Assembly (NCBI RefSeq): GCF_000739995.1
Contig: NZ_BBJX01000004.1
Coordinates: 124,001-188,000, forward strand
Length of the DNA: 64,000 bases
From: Comamonas granuli NBRC 101663
Lineage (GTDB): Bacteria > Pseudomonadota > Gammaproteobacteria > Burkholderiales > Burkholderiaceae_C
Reading direction: 5' to 3'
Below the pieces are notes generated by a model, which worked only from the letters and a program-made list of their open reading frames with translations, made no database searches and was not told the DNA's origin. A program made the translations under genes and the position numbers. This document shows, in pieces, positions 30,624 through 38,101 of the stretch (within the stretch, counting starts at the first letter, position 1; every line of letters starts with the position of its first letter).

Positions 30624-30748
30624 CCACGCCGAGCCGCGCGCCTGGCTTGCGGCCGGGGGCCTGGGGTCGGTAAGATGGACCCGGAGCGCGCGCAATACTG
30701 CAGGGTGCTGTGCCGCGTGTTCTGCGTTCCCTGTACTGAAAGGCATCT

Positions 30749-31060
30749 ATGACGACTTCGGCAACCGAATCCTCCCCCAGCGCCCAGTTCGAGCTGGAAA
30801 AGCTGGTGTCTGAATTGCGCACCCTCATGGCCAGCAAGGACCTCGACAGCGTGCCCGAGATCAAGCAAATGCGCCAGCGCCTGGAAGACGGCATGCACAG
30901 CGTGCGCGATGCCGCCATCCGCGCTGCCCAGGAGGCGGCCAACCAGGCCAAGGACGCCGCGCGCGCCGCCGACCGCTATGCGCACGACGAGCCTTGGCGC
31001 GTCGCCGGTGCGGCGCTGGCCGTGGGCGCCCTGGTGGGCTTTTTGCTGGCGCGCCGTTGA
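30749..31060 (+). CDS. YqjD/ElaB family (DUF883) membrane-anchored protein
   Basis: This 103-residue protein has an amphipathic, probably coiled-coil N-terminal two thirds (FELEKLVSELRTLMASKDLD, later RAAQEAANQAKDAARAADRY) and a single C-terminal membrane helix (VAGAALAVGALVGFLLARR). This is the architecture of YqjD/ElaB, inner-membrane proteins that in E. coli associate with ribosomes in stationary phase; that role is known only for the family. It opens a three-gene set with a YqjE-like and a YqjK-like gene. Confidence 0.85.
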   Translation: MTTSATESSPSAQFELEKLVSELRTLMASKDLDSVPEIKQMRQRLEDGMHSVRDAAIRAAQEAANQAKDAARAADRYAHDEPWRVAGAALAVGALVGFLLARR

Positions 31061-31114
31061 TGCGTGCCGCCACCGCCCGGGCTGCTGCAGCCCGGGCCTG
31101 CACACAAGGACCGC

Positions 31115-31510
31115 ATGAACTGGACCTCTCTGCTGGGGCTTGAAACCTGGCTGCTGCGCTGGCGCGTGGCCGTGCTGGAGGGCGCGATCGCCATCGAGGA
31201 CCGCGCCGAACTCGCGCGCCTGGAATGGCAGGAGCAGAAGCAGCGCCTGCGCCAACTGCTGCTGCTGGCGCTGGCCGTGGGCAGCCTCACGGTGGTGGCG
31301 CTGATCGTGCTGTCGGTGGCGCTGATCGTGCAGTTCTGGGACAGCCCGCAGCGCGCCCTGGTGGCCTGGCTGCTGGCGGGCGCCTGGCTGCTGGTCTGGG
31401 GCCTGGCGCTGGCCGCGCTGGTGCGCGTGGCGCGCGCGGCCAGCCAGCCCTTTGCCTCGACCCGCGAGGAACTCGCGCGCGACTGGCGCGCCATCAAGGA
31501 GCAACTGTGA
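31115..31510 (+). CDS. YqjE-like (holin-superfamily III) membrane protein
   Basis: The 131-residue protein has a charged N-terminal helix (AIAIEDRAELARLEWQEQKQ) and two membrane helices at about 46-70 and 79-103, typical of the YqjE / phage holin superfamily III group. Despite the family name no phage genes are nearby. The ATG at 31115 follows AAGGA. It is 54 bases after the YqjD-like gene and overlaps the next gene by four bases (GTGA). The yqjD-yqjE order is conserved in many proteobacteria. Confidence 0.82.
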   Translation: MNWTSLLGLETWLLRWRVAVLEGAIAIEDRAELARLEWQEQKQRLRQLLLLALAVGSLTVVALIVLSVALIVQFWDSPQRALVAWLLAGAWLLVWGLALAALVRVARAASQPFASTREELARDWRAIKEQL

Positions 31511-31818
31511 CGACTTCGGGCGAACCCGCAGGGCCGGGCAGGCAGGAGCGCAAGCAGCAGGTGCGTGCACGCATTGCGGCGCAGCGCGAGCGTCTGCAGG
31601 CGCGCGCCCAGGAGCGCCAGCAGGCGCGCGCGCAGGCGCAGGACGCGGCGGCCGCCATGGCCGCCGTGCCGCTGCCGCAGCGCGTGGTGGCTTTTGCCAA
31701 GGAGCATCCGCTGGCCCTGGCCTTGCTGGCGGCCGGTGTGGCGCTGGCCGGGCCGGCGCGGCTGGTGCGCTGGGCGGGCGTGGCCCTGCCCTGGCTGATC
31801 AAGCTGCGCGGGCGCTGA
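31507..31818 (+). CDS. Small basic membrane protein, YqjK-like by position
   Basis: The 103 residues begin at a GTG overlapping the YqjE-like stop. Residues 10-45 are a strongly charged Arg/Gln/Ala-rich helix (ERKQQVRARIAAQRERLQAR), followed by one hydrophobic segment (HPLALALLAAGVALAGPARL) and a basic end (IKLRGR). The link to YqjK rests on gene order and general shape. It is convergent with pyrD. Confidence 0.72.
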   Translation: MTTSGEPAGPGRQERKQQVRARIAAQRERLQARAQERQQARAQAQDAAAAMAAVPLPQRVVAFAKEHPLALALLAAGVALAGPARLVRWAGVALPWLIKLRGR

Positions 31819-31842
31819 GGCGCGGCCTGCGCGGCAGCCGCG

Positions 31843-32910
31843 TCAGGCCTGCGCCTGGAGCGCGCGTGCCACGCGCTCCACCAGCGCCGGGCCTTCATAG
31901 ATCAGGCCGGTGTAGATCTGCACCACGTCGGCGCCAGCGCGGATTTTGCTCAGCGCGTCCTCGGCGCTCAGGATGCCGCCCACGCCGATGATGGGGTAGC
32001 GGCTGCCCAGTGCCGCGCGCAGCAGGCGGATCACGCGGTTGCTGGGTTCGAGCACCGGCGCGCCGCTCAGGCCCCCCGTTTCCTCGGCGTGGCGCAGGCC
32101 CTGCACGGCGCTGCGGCCGATGGTGGTGTTGGTGGCGACCACGCCGTCCATGCCGTGGCGTTGCAGCGTGGCGGCGATCACGGCGACCTGGTCCTCGTCC
32201 AGATCCGGGGCGATCTTCACGAAGAGGGGCACGCGCCGGGCCGTGCCGTCGGCGTGCTGGTACTGGCGTGCGAGCTGCTCGCGCCGTTCGGCGATGGCGC
32301 CGAGCAGGCCGTCGAGCGCGGCGTCGCTCTGCAGGGCGCGCAGGTTCTGGGTGTTGGGCGAGCTGATGTTCACGGTCACGTAGTCCGCGTGCGGGTACAC
32401 GCCGTCCAGGCAGGTGAGGTAGTCGCGCGTGGCCTCCTCGATGGGCGTGCTGGCGTTCTTGCCGATGTTCAGGCCCAGCAGCATGGGGTGCTTCTGCCGG
32501 CGGCGGAACTGGGCCTGCTGCACGTTGTGCAGGAAGGCGTCGAGCCCGTCGTTGTTGAAGCCCAGGCGGTTGATGAGCGCGCGCGCCTCGGGCAGGCGGA
32601 ACATGCGCGGCTTGGGGTTGCCCGGCTGCCCCTTGGGCGTGACCGTGCCCACTTCGACAAAGCCAAAGCCCATGGCGCCCAGTGCGTCGATGCAGCGCGC
32701 GTTCTTGTCCAGCCCCGCGGCCAGGCCCACGCGGTTGGGAAAGCGCAGGCCTGCCAGTTCGATGGGGTCGTGCACCGGGGTGTTGCACCAGGCCCATTGC
32801 AGCGGCGTGCCCTGGCCGCGCGCAAGCATGTCCATGGTCAGGTCGTGGGCGGCTTCGGGGTCCAGGCCGAACAGGAAAGGGCGGGTGAGGGCGTAGGGGA
32901 TCAGTGACAT
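31843..32910 (-). CDS. pyrD: Dihydroorotate dehydrogenase (quinone), class 2
   Basis: PyrD oxidises dihydroorotate to orotate in pyrimidine synthesis, passing electrons through FMN to the membrane quinone pool. The 355 residues have the N-terminal membrane-associating helices of class 2 enzymes ([20 protein letters not shown]), [14 protein letters not shown], the catalytic-serine motif TVNISSPNT and FMN-phosphate loop IIGVGGILS. The ATG at 32908-32910 was chosen by homology; the 15 extra residues in the open frame are not family-like. It is divergent from rpiA across 35 bases. Confidence 0.96.
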   Translation of the reverse strand: MSLIPYALTRPFLFGLDPEAAHDLTMDMLARGQGTPLQWAWCNTPVHDPIELAGLRFPNRVGLAAGLDKNARCIDALGAMGFGFVEVGTVTPKGQPGNPKPRMFRLPEARALINRLGFNNDGLDAFLHNVQQAQFRRRQKHPMLLGLNIGKNASTPIEEATRDYLTCLDGVYPHADYVTVNISSPNTQNLRALQSDAALDGLLGAIAERREQLARQYQHADGTARRVPLFVKIAPDLDEDQVAVIAATLQRHGMDGVVATNTTIGRSAVQGLRHAEETGGLSGAPVLEPSNRVIRLLRAALGSRYPIIGVGGILSAEDALSKIRAGADVVQIYTGLIYEGPALVERVARALQAQA

Positions 32911-32945
32911 GGGGATAATTCGCAATTCACCCGCGATTTTCCCCC

Positions 32946-33635
32946 ATGACGACATCCCCCTCCCTGACCCAAGACGAACTCAAGGCCCTGGTCGGCCAGG
33001 CAGCGCTGCGCTACATCGTGCCCGGCGAGATTGTGGGCGTGGGCACCGGCTCCACGGTCAACAAGTTCATCGACGCGCTGGCCACGGTCAAGGACCAGGT
33101 GCGCGGCGCCGTCTCCAGCTCGGTGGCCAGCACCGAGCGCCTGCGTGCCATTGGCATCCCGGTGTTCGATGCCAACGAGGTCGAGCAACTGGGCGTGTAC
33201 ATCGACGGCGCCGACGAGATCGACGGCCAGGGCCATATGGTCAAGGGCGGCGGCGCGGCGCTCACGCGCGAGAAGATCGTGGCCGCGCTGGCGCGCCAGT
33301 TCGTCTGCATTGCCGATGCCTCGAAGCTGGTGGACACGCTGGGCCGCTACCCGCTGCCCGTGGAGGTGATCCCCATGGCCAGCGCCCACATCGTGCGCCG
33401 CTTTGCCGCCCTGGGCGGTACGGCCGCGTTGCGCCTGCAGGCCGGCCAGCCCCTGGTGACCGACAACGGCCAGCACATTCTGGACGTGACGGGCCTGTCC
33501 ATCACCGACCCGCTGGCGCTGGAGTCCGAGATCAACCAGTGGCCCGGCGTGGTGACCGTGGGCATTTTTGCGCGCCAGAAGGCCAGCGTATGCCTGCTGG
33601 GCACGGCGCAGGGCGTGCGCATCCTCACATACTGA
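32946..33635 (+). CDS. rpiA: Ribose-5-phosphate isomerase A
   Basis: RpiA interconverts ribose 5-phosphate and ribulose 5-phosphate in the pentose phosphate pathway. The 229 residues have the family motifs [33 protein letters not shown] (catalytic aspartates and lysine) and REKIVAALA. The C-terminus includes [11 protein letters not shown]. It is divergent from pyrD and convergent with the glutaredoxin-like gene, so it is probably transcribed alone. Confidence 0.96.
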   Translation: MTTSPSLTQDELKALVGQAALRYIVPGEIVGVGTGSTVNKFIDALATVKDQVRGAVSSSVASTERLRAIGIPVFDANEVEQLGVYIDGADEIDGQGHMVKGGGAALTREKIVAALARQFVCIADASKLVDTLGRYPLPVEVIPMASAHIVRRFAALGGTAALRLQAGQPLVTDNGQHILDVTGLSITDPLALESEINQWPGVVTVGIFARQKASVCLLGTAQGVRILTY

Positions 33636-33649
33636 ACACGCAGCGCCGC

Positions 33650-33680
33650 GCCCGCCACGGCCCGCGGGCCCGCGGCGGGC
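33650..33680. terminator. GC-rich hairpin between converging genes
   Basis: GCCCGCC (33650-33656) pairs with GGCGGGC (33674-33680) around a CCCGCGGG-containing loop, between the stops of rpiA and the converging gene at 33682. No T-run follows on the plus strand, so it is at best a weak or bidirectional transcription barrier. Confidence 0.4.
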
Positions 33681-33681
33681 G

Positions 33682-34329
33682 TCAAAAAATGATGCCTGCC
33701 GGATTGGTTGGCGTGGGCCCGCCGGGCCGGGCGGCAGGCGCGGGGCGCGCTGCCGCGGGCGGCGCGGCCTGTGCGGCCGGGGCGGCAGGCGTGGCCGTTG
33801 CGGGCGGGGTGGCCACCAGCGGTGCCGGGGCAGGGCGGCGGTAGTTCGCGGGCAGTTGCGACTGCTTGGGATAGCCCGCGGCATCGAGGTACTGCGTCCA
33901 CTCGGTGTCGGAGAAACCGCGCAGTTGCTGGCTGCCTATCGTGCCCACGGGCAGGCTGGTGTCGCCGCTCAGGCGCTTGAGGGCGTCGAGGTCTTCGTTG
34001 CTGTCCACGGTGCGCTCGGTGAACGGGATGCCGCGGGTGATGAGCAGGTTGCGCGCGCTGGTGCAGGGGGCGCAGTCGCTGCCGGTGTACAGGGTGACGG
34101 GAAAGCGCGTGGCGGTCTGGCGCAGGGCGTAGGGCAGGGCGGCGCTGCCGCTGGCCGCGCCGGCGCCGGCGCCGGCTGCGGGCGCGGCGCCGGGGGTCGT
34201 GGCGTCCGGGGCGCGGTCGGAGAAGGTGACCTTGCCGTCGGGCCCGACGATGCGGTAGACCGGCTGTGCCTGGGTGGCCGTGGCGAGCAGCGCGCAGGCG
34301 GCGAGGGCGGCAAGGCGGGCGACGGGCAT
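33682..34329 (-). CDS. Exported DUF4124-glutaredoxin-like protein
   Basis: This 215-residue protein has a cleavable signal peptide (MPVARLAALAACALLATATQ, cut near AQA-QP). A DUF4124-like beta hairpin follows (VYRIVGPDGKVTFSDRAP), then an Ala/Gly linker, a glutaredoxin fold with C86-x-x-C89 (LYTGSDCAPCTSAR and LPVGTIGSQQLRGFSDTEW), and a Pro/Ala tail. It is therefore predicted to act on disulfides in the periplasm. The ATG at 34327-34329 begins the signal peptide. A long palindrome copy separates it from the upstream prlC gene. Confidence 0.85.
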   Translation of the reverse strand: MPVARLAALAACALLATATQAQPVYRIVGPDGKVTFSDRAPDATTPGAAPAAGAGAGAASGSAALPYALRQTATRFPVTLYTGSDCAPCTSARNLLITRGIPFTERTVDSNEDLDALKRLSGDTSLPVGTIGSQQLRGFSDTEWTQYLDAAGYPKQSQLPANYRRPAPAPLVATPPATATPAAPAAQAAPPAAARPAPAARPGGPTPTNPAGIIF

Positions 34330-34356
34330 GGGGGCCTCCGAGGGGTTGGTTGCTTC

Positions 34357-34453
34357 AATAAGGATAGCTGCTGGCGCTTGCTGCATCAGTGCTTGAGGCA
34401 GAAAACTACCTCAAAACGCCCTGCAGCCTGCGCAAGCAGCTCACTTTTTATCA
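34357..34453. repeat. Long form of the dispersed palindrome, containing the prlC stop
   Basis: The segment begins ATAAGGATAGCTGCTGGCGC and ends GCGCAAGCAGCTCACTTTTT, a right end nearly identical to that of the 16870 copy. An inner inverted repeat, TTGAGGCAG/CTACCTCAA, lies between the arms. The last bases provide the stop codon of prlC (34451-34453). It lies between prlC and the glutaredoxin-like gene. Confidence 0.8.
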
Positions 34454-36481
34454 TGCCATGCCCTGGTGGCGCAGCAGCGCGTCCAGGCTGGGCTCGCGGC
34501 CGCGGAAGGCCTTGAAGGACTCCATGGCCGGGCGGCTGCCGCCGGCCTCGAGGATGGCCTGGCGGTAGCGCCGGCCCGTGGGCAGGTGGTGGCTGCCGTC
34601 GGGCGCGGCGGTTTCCTCGAAGGCGGCGTAGGCGTCGGCCGAGAGCACCTCGGCCCATTTGTAGCTGTAGTAGCCCGCGGCGTAGCCCCCGGCAAAGATG
34701 TGGCTGAAGGTGTGCGCCGTGCGGCTGAAGGCCGGCGGCTGCAGCACGGCGACTTCGGCGCGCACCAGGTCGAGCAGGGGCAGGAAGTCCTGCGCCGGGT
34801 CGTGCTCGGTGTGCAGCAGCATGTCGAACAGGGCGAACTCGATCTGGCGCAGCGTCTGCATGCCGCTCTGGAAGTTCTTGGCCGCGATCATCTTGTCGTA
34901 GAGCGCGCGCGGCAGCGCGGCGCCCGTGTCCACATGCGCCGTCATGCGCTGCAGTGCGCCCCATTCCCAGCAGAAGTTCTCCATGAACTGGCTGGGCAGC
35001 TCCACGGCGTCCCACTCCACGCCGGCTATGCCCGAGACGTCGCGCTCGTTCACCTGCGTGAGCATGTGGTGCAGGCCGTGGCCGAATTCGTGGAACAGGG
35101 TGATGACGTCGTCGTGCGTGAGCAGGGCGGGCTTGCCATCCACGCCGTCGGCGAAGTTGCACACCAGGTGCGCCACGGGCGTCTGCAGCTGCCCTGTGTC
35201 CGGGCGCAGCCAGCGCGTGCGCACGTCGTCCATCCAGGCGCCGCCGCGCTTGCCGGGGCGCGCAGGCTGGTCGAGGTAGAACTGGCCCACGAGTTCGCCG
35301 TCCCGCTCGATGCGGTAGAACTCCACGGCCGGATGCCATACGGGTGCCTGGTCGCGCACGATGCGCACTTCGAACAGGGTCTGCACGATCTCGAACAGGC
35401 CGGCGAGCACGCGCGGCGCCGTGAAGTACTGCTTGACCTCCTGCTCGCTGAAGGCGTAGCGCGCCTCCTTGAGGCGTTCGGAGATGTAGGGCCAGTCCCA
35501 GGCCTGGGGGTCGCGCATGCCCAGGTGGTCGGCGGCGAAGGCGCGCAGGTCGGCCACGTCCTTCTCGGCGTGCGGGCGCGCGCGCCGCGCCAGGTCGCGC
35601 AGGAAGGCGATCACCTGGGCCGGGGATTCGGCCATCTTGGGCACCACGGAGACCTCGCCGAAGTTCAGGTAGCCCAGCAGGTGCGCCTCCTCCTGGCGCA
35701 GCGCCAGGATTTCGCGGATGAAGGCGGTGTTGTCAAAGCGCTGGGCCTCGCCCTCGGCCTGGTCGGAGGCGCGCGTGGTGTAGGCGCGGTACAGGCGCTC
35801 GCGCAGGCGGCTGGAGTGCGCAAACTGCATCACGGGCAGGTAGCAGGGCATCTTGAGCGTGAGCTTGTAGCCGTCCTTGCCGTCGGCCTGGGCCGCGGCG
35901 CGCGCGGCCTGGCGCACGTCCTCGGGCACGCCGTCGAGCTCGGCCTCGCTGGTGTAGTAGGCGAAGGCGTCGGTGGCGTCGAGCGTGTTCTCGCTGAACT
36001 TCTGCTGCAGTTCGGCCAGGCGCTCCTGGATCTGGGCGTAGCGCTCCTTGGCCGCCCCGGTGAGCTCTGCCCCCGAGAGCACGAAGTTGCGGATCGCGTT
36101 CTTGTGCGCCTGGGCCTGCTCGGCATTGAGGCTGGCCGGGGCGATGGCCTTGTACTGGGCGTAGAGGCGCTCGTCGGCGCCCAGGCGCGTCCAGAACTCG
36201 GTGATGCGCGGCAGGGCCTCGTTGTAGGCGGCGCGCAGCTCGGGCGTGTCCATCACGCTGTTGAGGTGGCTCACGGCGCCCCAGGCGCGGCCCAGGTGCT
36301 CGGTGGCCACGTCCAGTTCACGGGCCATGGCGTCCCAGCGCGCAGGAAAGCCGGGGGCGGTGACGGTCTGCAGCGCCTGGTTGGCGCGCTCCAGCAGGGC
36401 GTCCATGGCCGGGGCCACGTGTTCGGGCCGGATGCGGTCGAACAGCGGCAGGCCGGAGAAGTCGAGAAGGGGATTGCTCAT
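34451..36481 (-). CDS. prlC: Oligopeptidase A, M3 family metallopeptidase
   Basis: PrlC (OpdA) is a cytoplasmic zinc oligopeptidase that degrades signal peptides and other short peptides. The 676 residues have the M3 zinc motif HEFGH (first histidine H464, in LFHEFGHGLHHML) and the downstream glutamate region, with VGQFYLDQPARPGKRGGAW before it. MSNPLLDFSGLPLFDRI marks the start. The upstream open-frame residues are rejected. It lies 69 bases after folD on the same strand. Its stop codon is at the edge of a palindrome copy. Confidence 0.94.
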   Translation of the reverse strand: MSNPLLDFSGLPLFDRIRPEHVAPAMDALLERANQALQTVTAPGFPARWDAMARELDVATEHLGRAWGAVSHLNSVMDTPELRAAYNEALPRITEFWTRLGADERLYAQYKAIAPASLNAEQAQAHKNAIRNFVLSGAELTGAAKERYAQIQERLAELQQKFSENTLDATDAFAYYTSEAELDGVPEDVRQAARAAAQADGKDGYKLTLKMPCYLPVMQFAHSSRLRERLYRAYTTRASDQAEGEAQRFDNTAFIREILALRQEEAHLLGYLNFGEVSVVPKMAESPAQVIAFLRDLARRARPHAEKDVADLRAFAADHLGMRDPQAWDWPYISERLKEARYAFSEQEVKQYFTAPRVLAGLFEIVQTLFEVRIVRDQAPVWHPAVEFYRIERDGELVGQFYLDQPARPGKRGGAWMDDVRTRWLRPDTGQLQTPVAHLVCNFADGVDGKPALLTHDDVITLFHEFGHGLHHMLTQVNERDVSGIAGVEWDAVELPSQFMENFCWEWGALQRMTAHVDTGAALPRALYDKMIAAKNFQSGMQTLRQIEFALFDMLLHTEHDPAQDFLPLLDLVRAEVAVLQPPAFSRTAHTFSHIFAGGYAAGYYSYKWAEVLSADAYAAFEETAAPDGSHHLPTGRRYRQAILEAGGSRPAMESFKAFRGREPSLDALLRHQGMA

Positions 36482-36550
36482 GGTCCCGATGGTACGGCCG
36501 GCCGCGCGCCGTTCAAGGCGCCAGGCCATGAATTTTATGGATGGCGGCGA

Positions 36551-37408
36551 TCAGCCGGCGGCGCTGGCGCGCTCGGCCGCCTCGATGGTGTTGACCAGCA
36601 GCATGGCGCGCGTCATGGGGCCCACGCCGCCGGGCACCGGGGTGATCCAGCCGGCCACGGCGCGCACGCCCTCGTAATCCACGTCGCCGCAGAGCTTGCC
36701 GGCGTCGTTGCGGTTCATGCCCACGTCGATGACCACGGCGCCGGGCTTGACCATGTCGGCCGTGAGCACATTGCGCTTGCCCACGGCGGCGACGACGACG
36801 TCGGCCTGCAGCGTCAGCGCCTTGAGGTCGCGTGTGCGCGAGTGGCAGATGGTGACGGTGGCGTCCTTTTGCAGCAGCATCAGCGCCATGGGCTTGCCCA
36901 CGATGTTGGAGCGCCCGATGACCACGGCGTGCTTGCCCTTGAGGTCGTAGCCGATGGATTCGAGCATCTTCATGCAGCCGTGCGGCGTGCAGGGCCAGAA
37001 GCCGGGCAGGCCCGTCATGAGCGCGCCGGCGCTGGCGACGTGGAAGCCGTCCACGTCCTTGGCGGGGTCGATGGCCTCGATGACCTTGTGCGCGTCCATG
37101 TGCGCGGGCAGGGGCAGTTGCACCAGGATGCCGTGCACGGCGCGGTCGCTGTTGAGCGCGGCGATGCGCGCGAGCAGCTCGGCCTCGGGCATGTCAGCCG
37201 GGTAGCGCTCCAGGGTCGCGCCCAGGCCGGTCTCGGTGCTGTCGTTGACCTTGTGGCGCGTGTAGACCTGGCTGGCGGGGTCTTCGCCCACGAGGATGAT
37301 GTGGAGCTGCGGCTGCACGCCGCGCGCCTTGAGCGCGGCGGTGCGGCTGCTGACTTCTTCGCGGATCTGGCGTGCGAGGGCGTTGCCGTCGATGATCTGG
37401 GCAGGCAT
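36551..37408 (-). CDS. folD: Bifunctional methylenetetrahydrofolate dehydrogenase / cyclohydrolase
   Basis: FolD converts 5,10-methylene-THF through methenyl-THF to 10-formyl-THF, supplying one-carbon units. The 285 residues contain [20 protein letters not shown] with the catalytic lysine, [33 protein letters not shown], the NADP loop [17 protein letters not shown] and the C-terminal [14 protein letters not shown]. It is full length. A palindrome copy separates it from the response-regulator gene upstream. Confidence 0.97.
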   Translation of the reverse strand: MPAQIIDGNALARQIREEVSSRTAALKARGVQPQLHIILVGEDPASQVYTRHKVNDSTETGLGATLERYPADMPEAELLARIAALNSDRAVHGILVQLPLPAHMDAHKVIEAIDPAKDVDGFHVASAGALMTGLPGFWPCTPHGCMKMLESIGYDLKGKHAVVIGRSNIVGKPMALMLLQKDATVTICHSRTRDLKALTLQADVVVAAVGKRNVLTADMVKPGAVVIDVGMNRNDAGKLCGDVDYEGVRAVAGWITPVPGGVGPMTRAMLLVNTIEAAERASAAG

Positions 37409-37420
37409 GGCTTGAGGTGA

Positions 37421-37478
37421 AATATGCCGCCAGCGCTTTCTGGGCGTGCGCTGGCAGCTATGAAAAAAATAGCTTCAG
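37421..37478. repeat. Dispersed palindromic element containing the response-regulator stop
   Basis: The copy reads AATATGCCGCCAGCGC, a loop, then GCGCTGGCAGCTATG, an A-run and ATAGCTTCAGG. The arms GCCAGCGC/GCGCTGGC form an eight-base stem. On the minus strand its end (CCTGAAGCTAT) supplies the TGA stop of the response regulator at 37475-37477. It fills nearly the whole gap to folD. Confidence 0.85.
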
Positions 37479-38101
37479 GCCTTGGCGGCGGCCTGGCCCA
37501 GGGCGATCTTGAGCAGGTCGGCCACGGTGTTGGCGCCCAGCTTCTCCATGATGTTGGCGCGGTGCGCCTCCACGGTCTTGATGCTGATGCCCAGGTCGTC
37601 GGCGATCTGCTTGTTCAGGCGCCCGGCGACGATGCGCTCTAGCACCTGGGCCTCGCGGCCCGTGAGCTTGGCGAGCAGGGCCTCGCGGCTGGCGGCCTGC
37701 TGGTGGCCCGCGAAGGACTGGCGCGCCACGTCAAGCATGCGCTCGACGAGGTTGACCAGGGCCTCCTCGTTGAAGGGCTTCTGGATGAAGTCGTGCGCCC
37801 CCTTCTTCATGGTGTTCACGGCCATGGGCACGTCGCCGTGGCCGGTGATGAAGACGATGGGCAGCGGGGACTTGCGCTCGATCAGGCGGTCCTGCAGCTC
37901 CAGGCCGCTCATGCCGGCCATGCGGATGTCCACCACCAGGCAGGCGACTTCGCGCGGGTCGTAGCGCGCAAGGAAGGATTCTGCGGAATCGAAGCACCGC
38001 ACCCGGTAGTCCTTGCCTTCGAGCAGCCATTGCAGCGAGTCGCGGACGGCTTCGTCATCGTCGACCACATAGACGGTGCCTTTTTTGGGAATCAAGCTCA
38101 T
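37475..38101 (-). CDS. FixJ/NarL-type response regulator
   Basis: The 208-residue protein has a receiver domain (VYVVDDDEAVRDSLQWLLEG, phosphoacceptor D58 in CLVVDIRMAG, QKPF lysine near 109) and a LuxR-type helix-turn-helix (LTGREAQVLERIVAGRLNKQ, ISIKTVEAHRANIMEKLG). This is the FixJ/TtrR subgroup. The ATG overlaps the kinase stop by four bases (ATGA), so the two proteins form a coupled two-component pair. The divergently placed aceE operon is an inferred target. Confidence 0.92.
   Translation of the reverse strand: MSLIPKKGTVYVVDDDEAVRDSLQWLLEGKDYRVRCFDSAESFLARYDPREVACLVVDIRMAGMSGLELQDRLIERKSPLPIVFITGHGDVPMAVNTMKKGAHDFIQKPFNEEALVNLVERMLDVARQSFAGHQQAASREALLAKLTGREAQVLERIVAGRLNKQIADDLGISIKTVEAHRANIMEKLGANTVADLLKIALGQAAAKA

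Noticed and set aside
27582-30746. A 1054-codon open frame on the minus strand, opposite the CoA-transferase, deacetylase and flavoprotein genes
   Set aside because: It lies antisense to three genes with clear family motifs, its translation is Arg/His/Gln/Ala-rich without domains, and such frames are expected opposite GC-rich genes.
31115-31510. The holin-family label as evidence of a prophage
   Set aside because: The gene is in a yqjD-yqjE-type chromosomal set and no phage genes are near.
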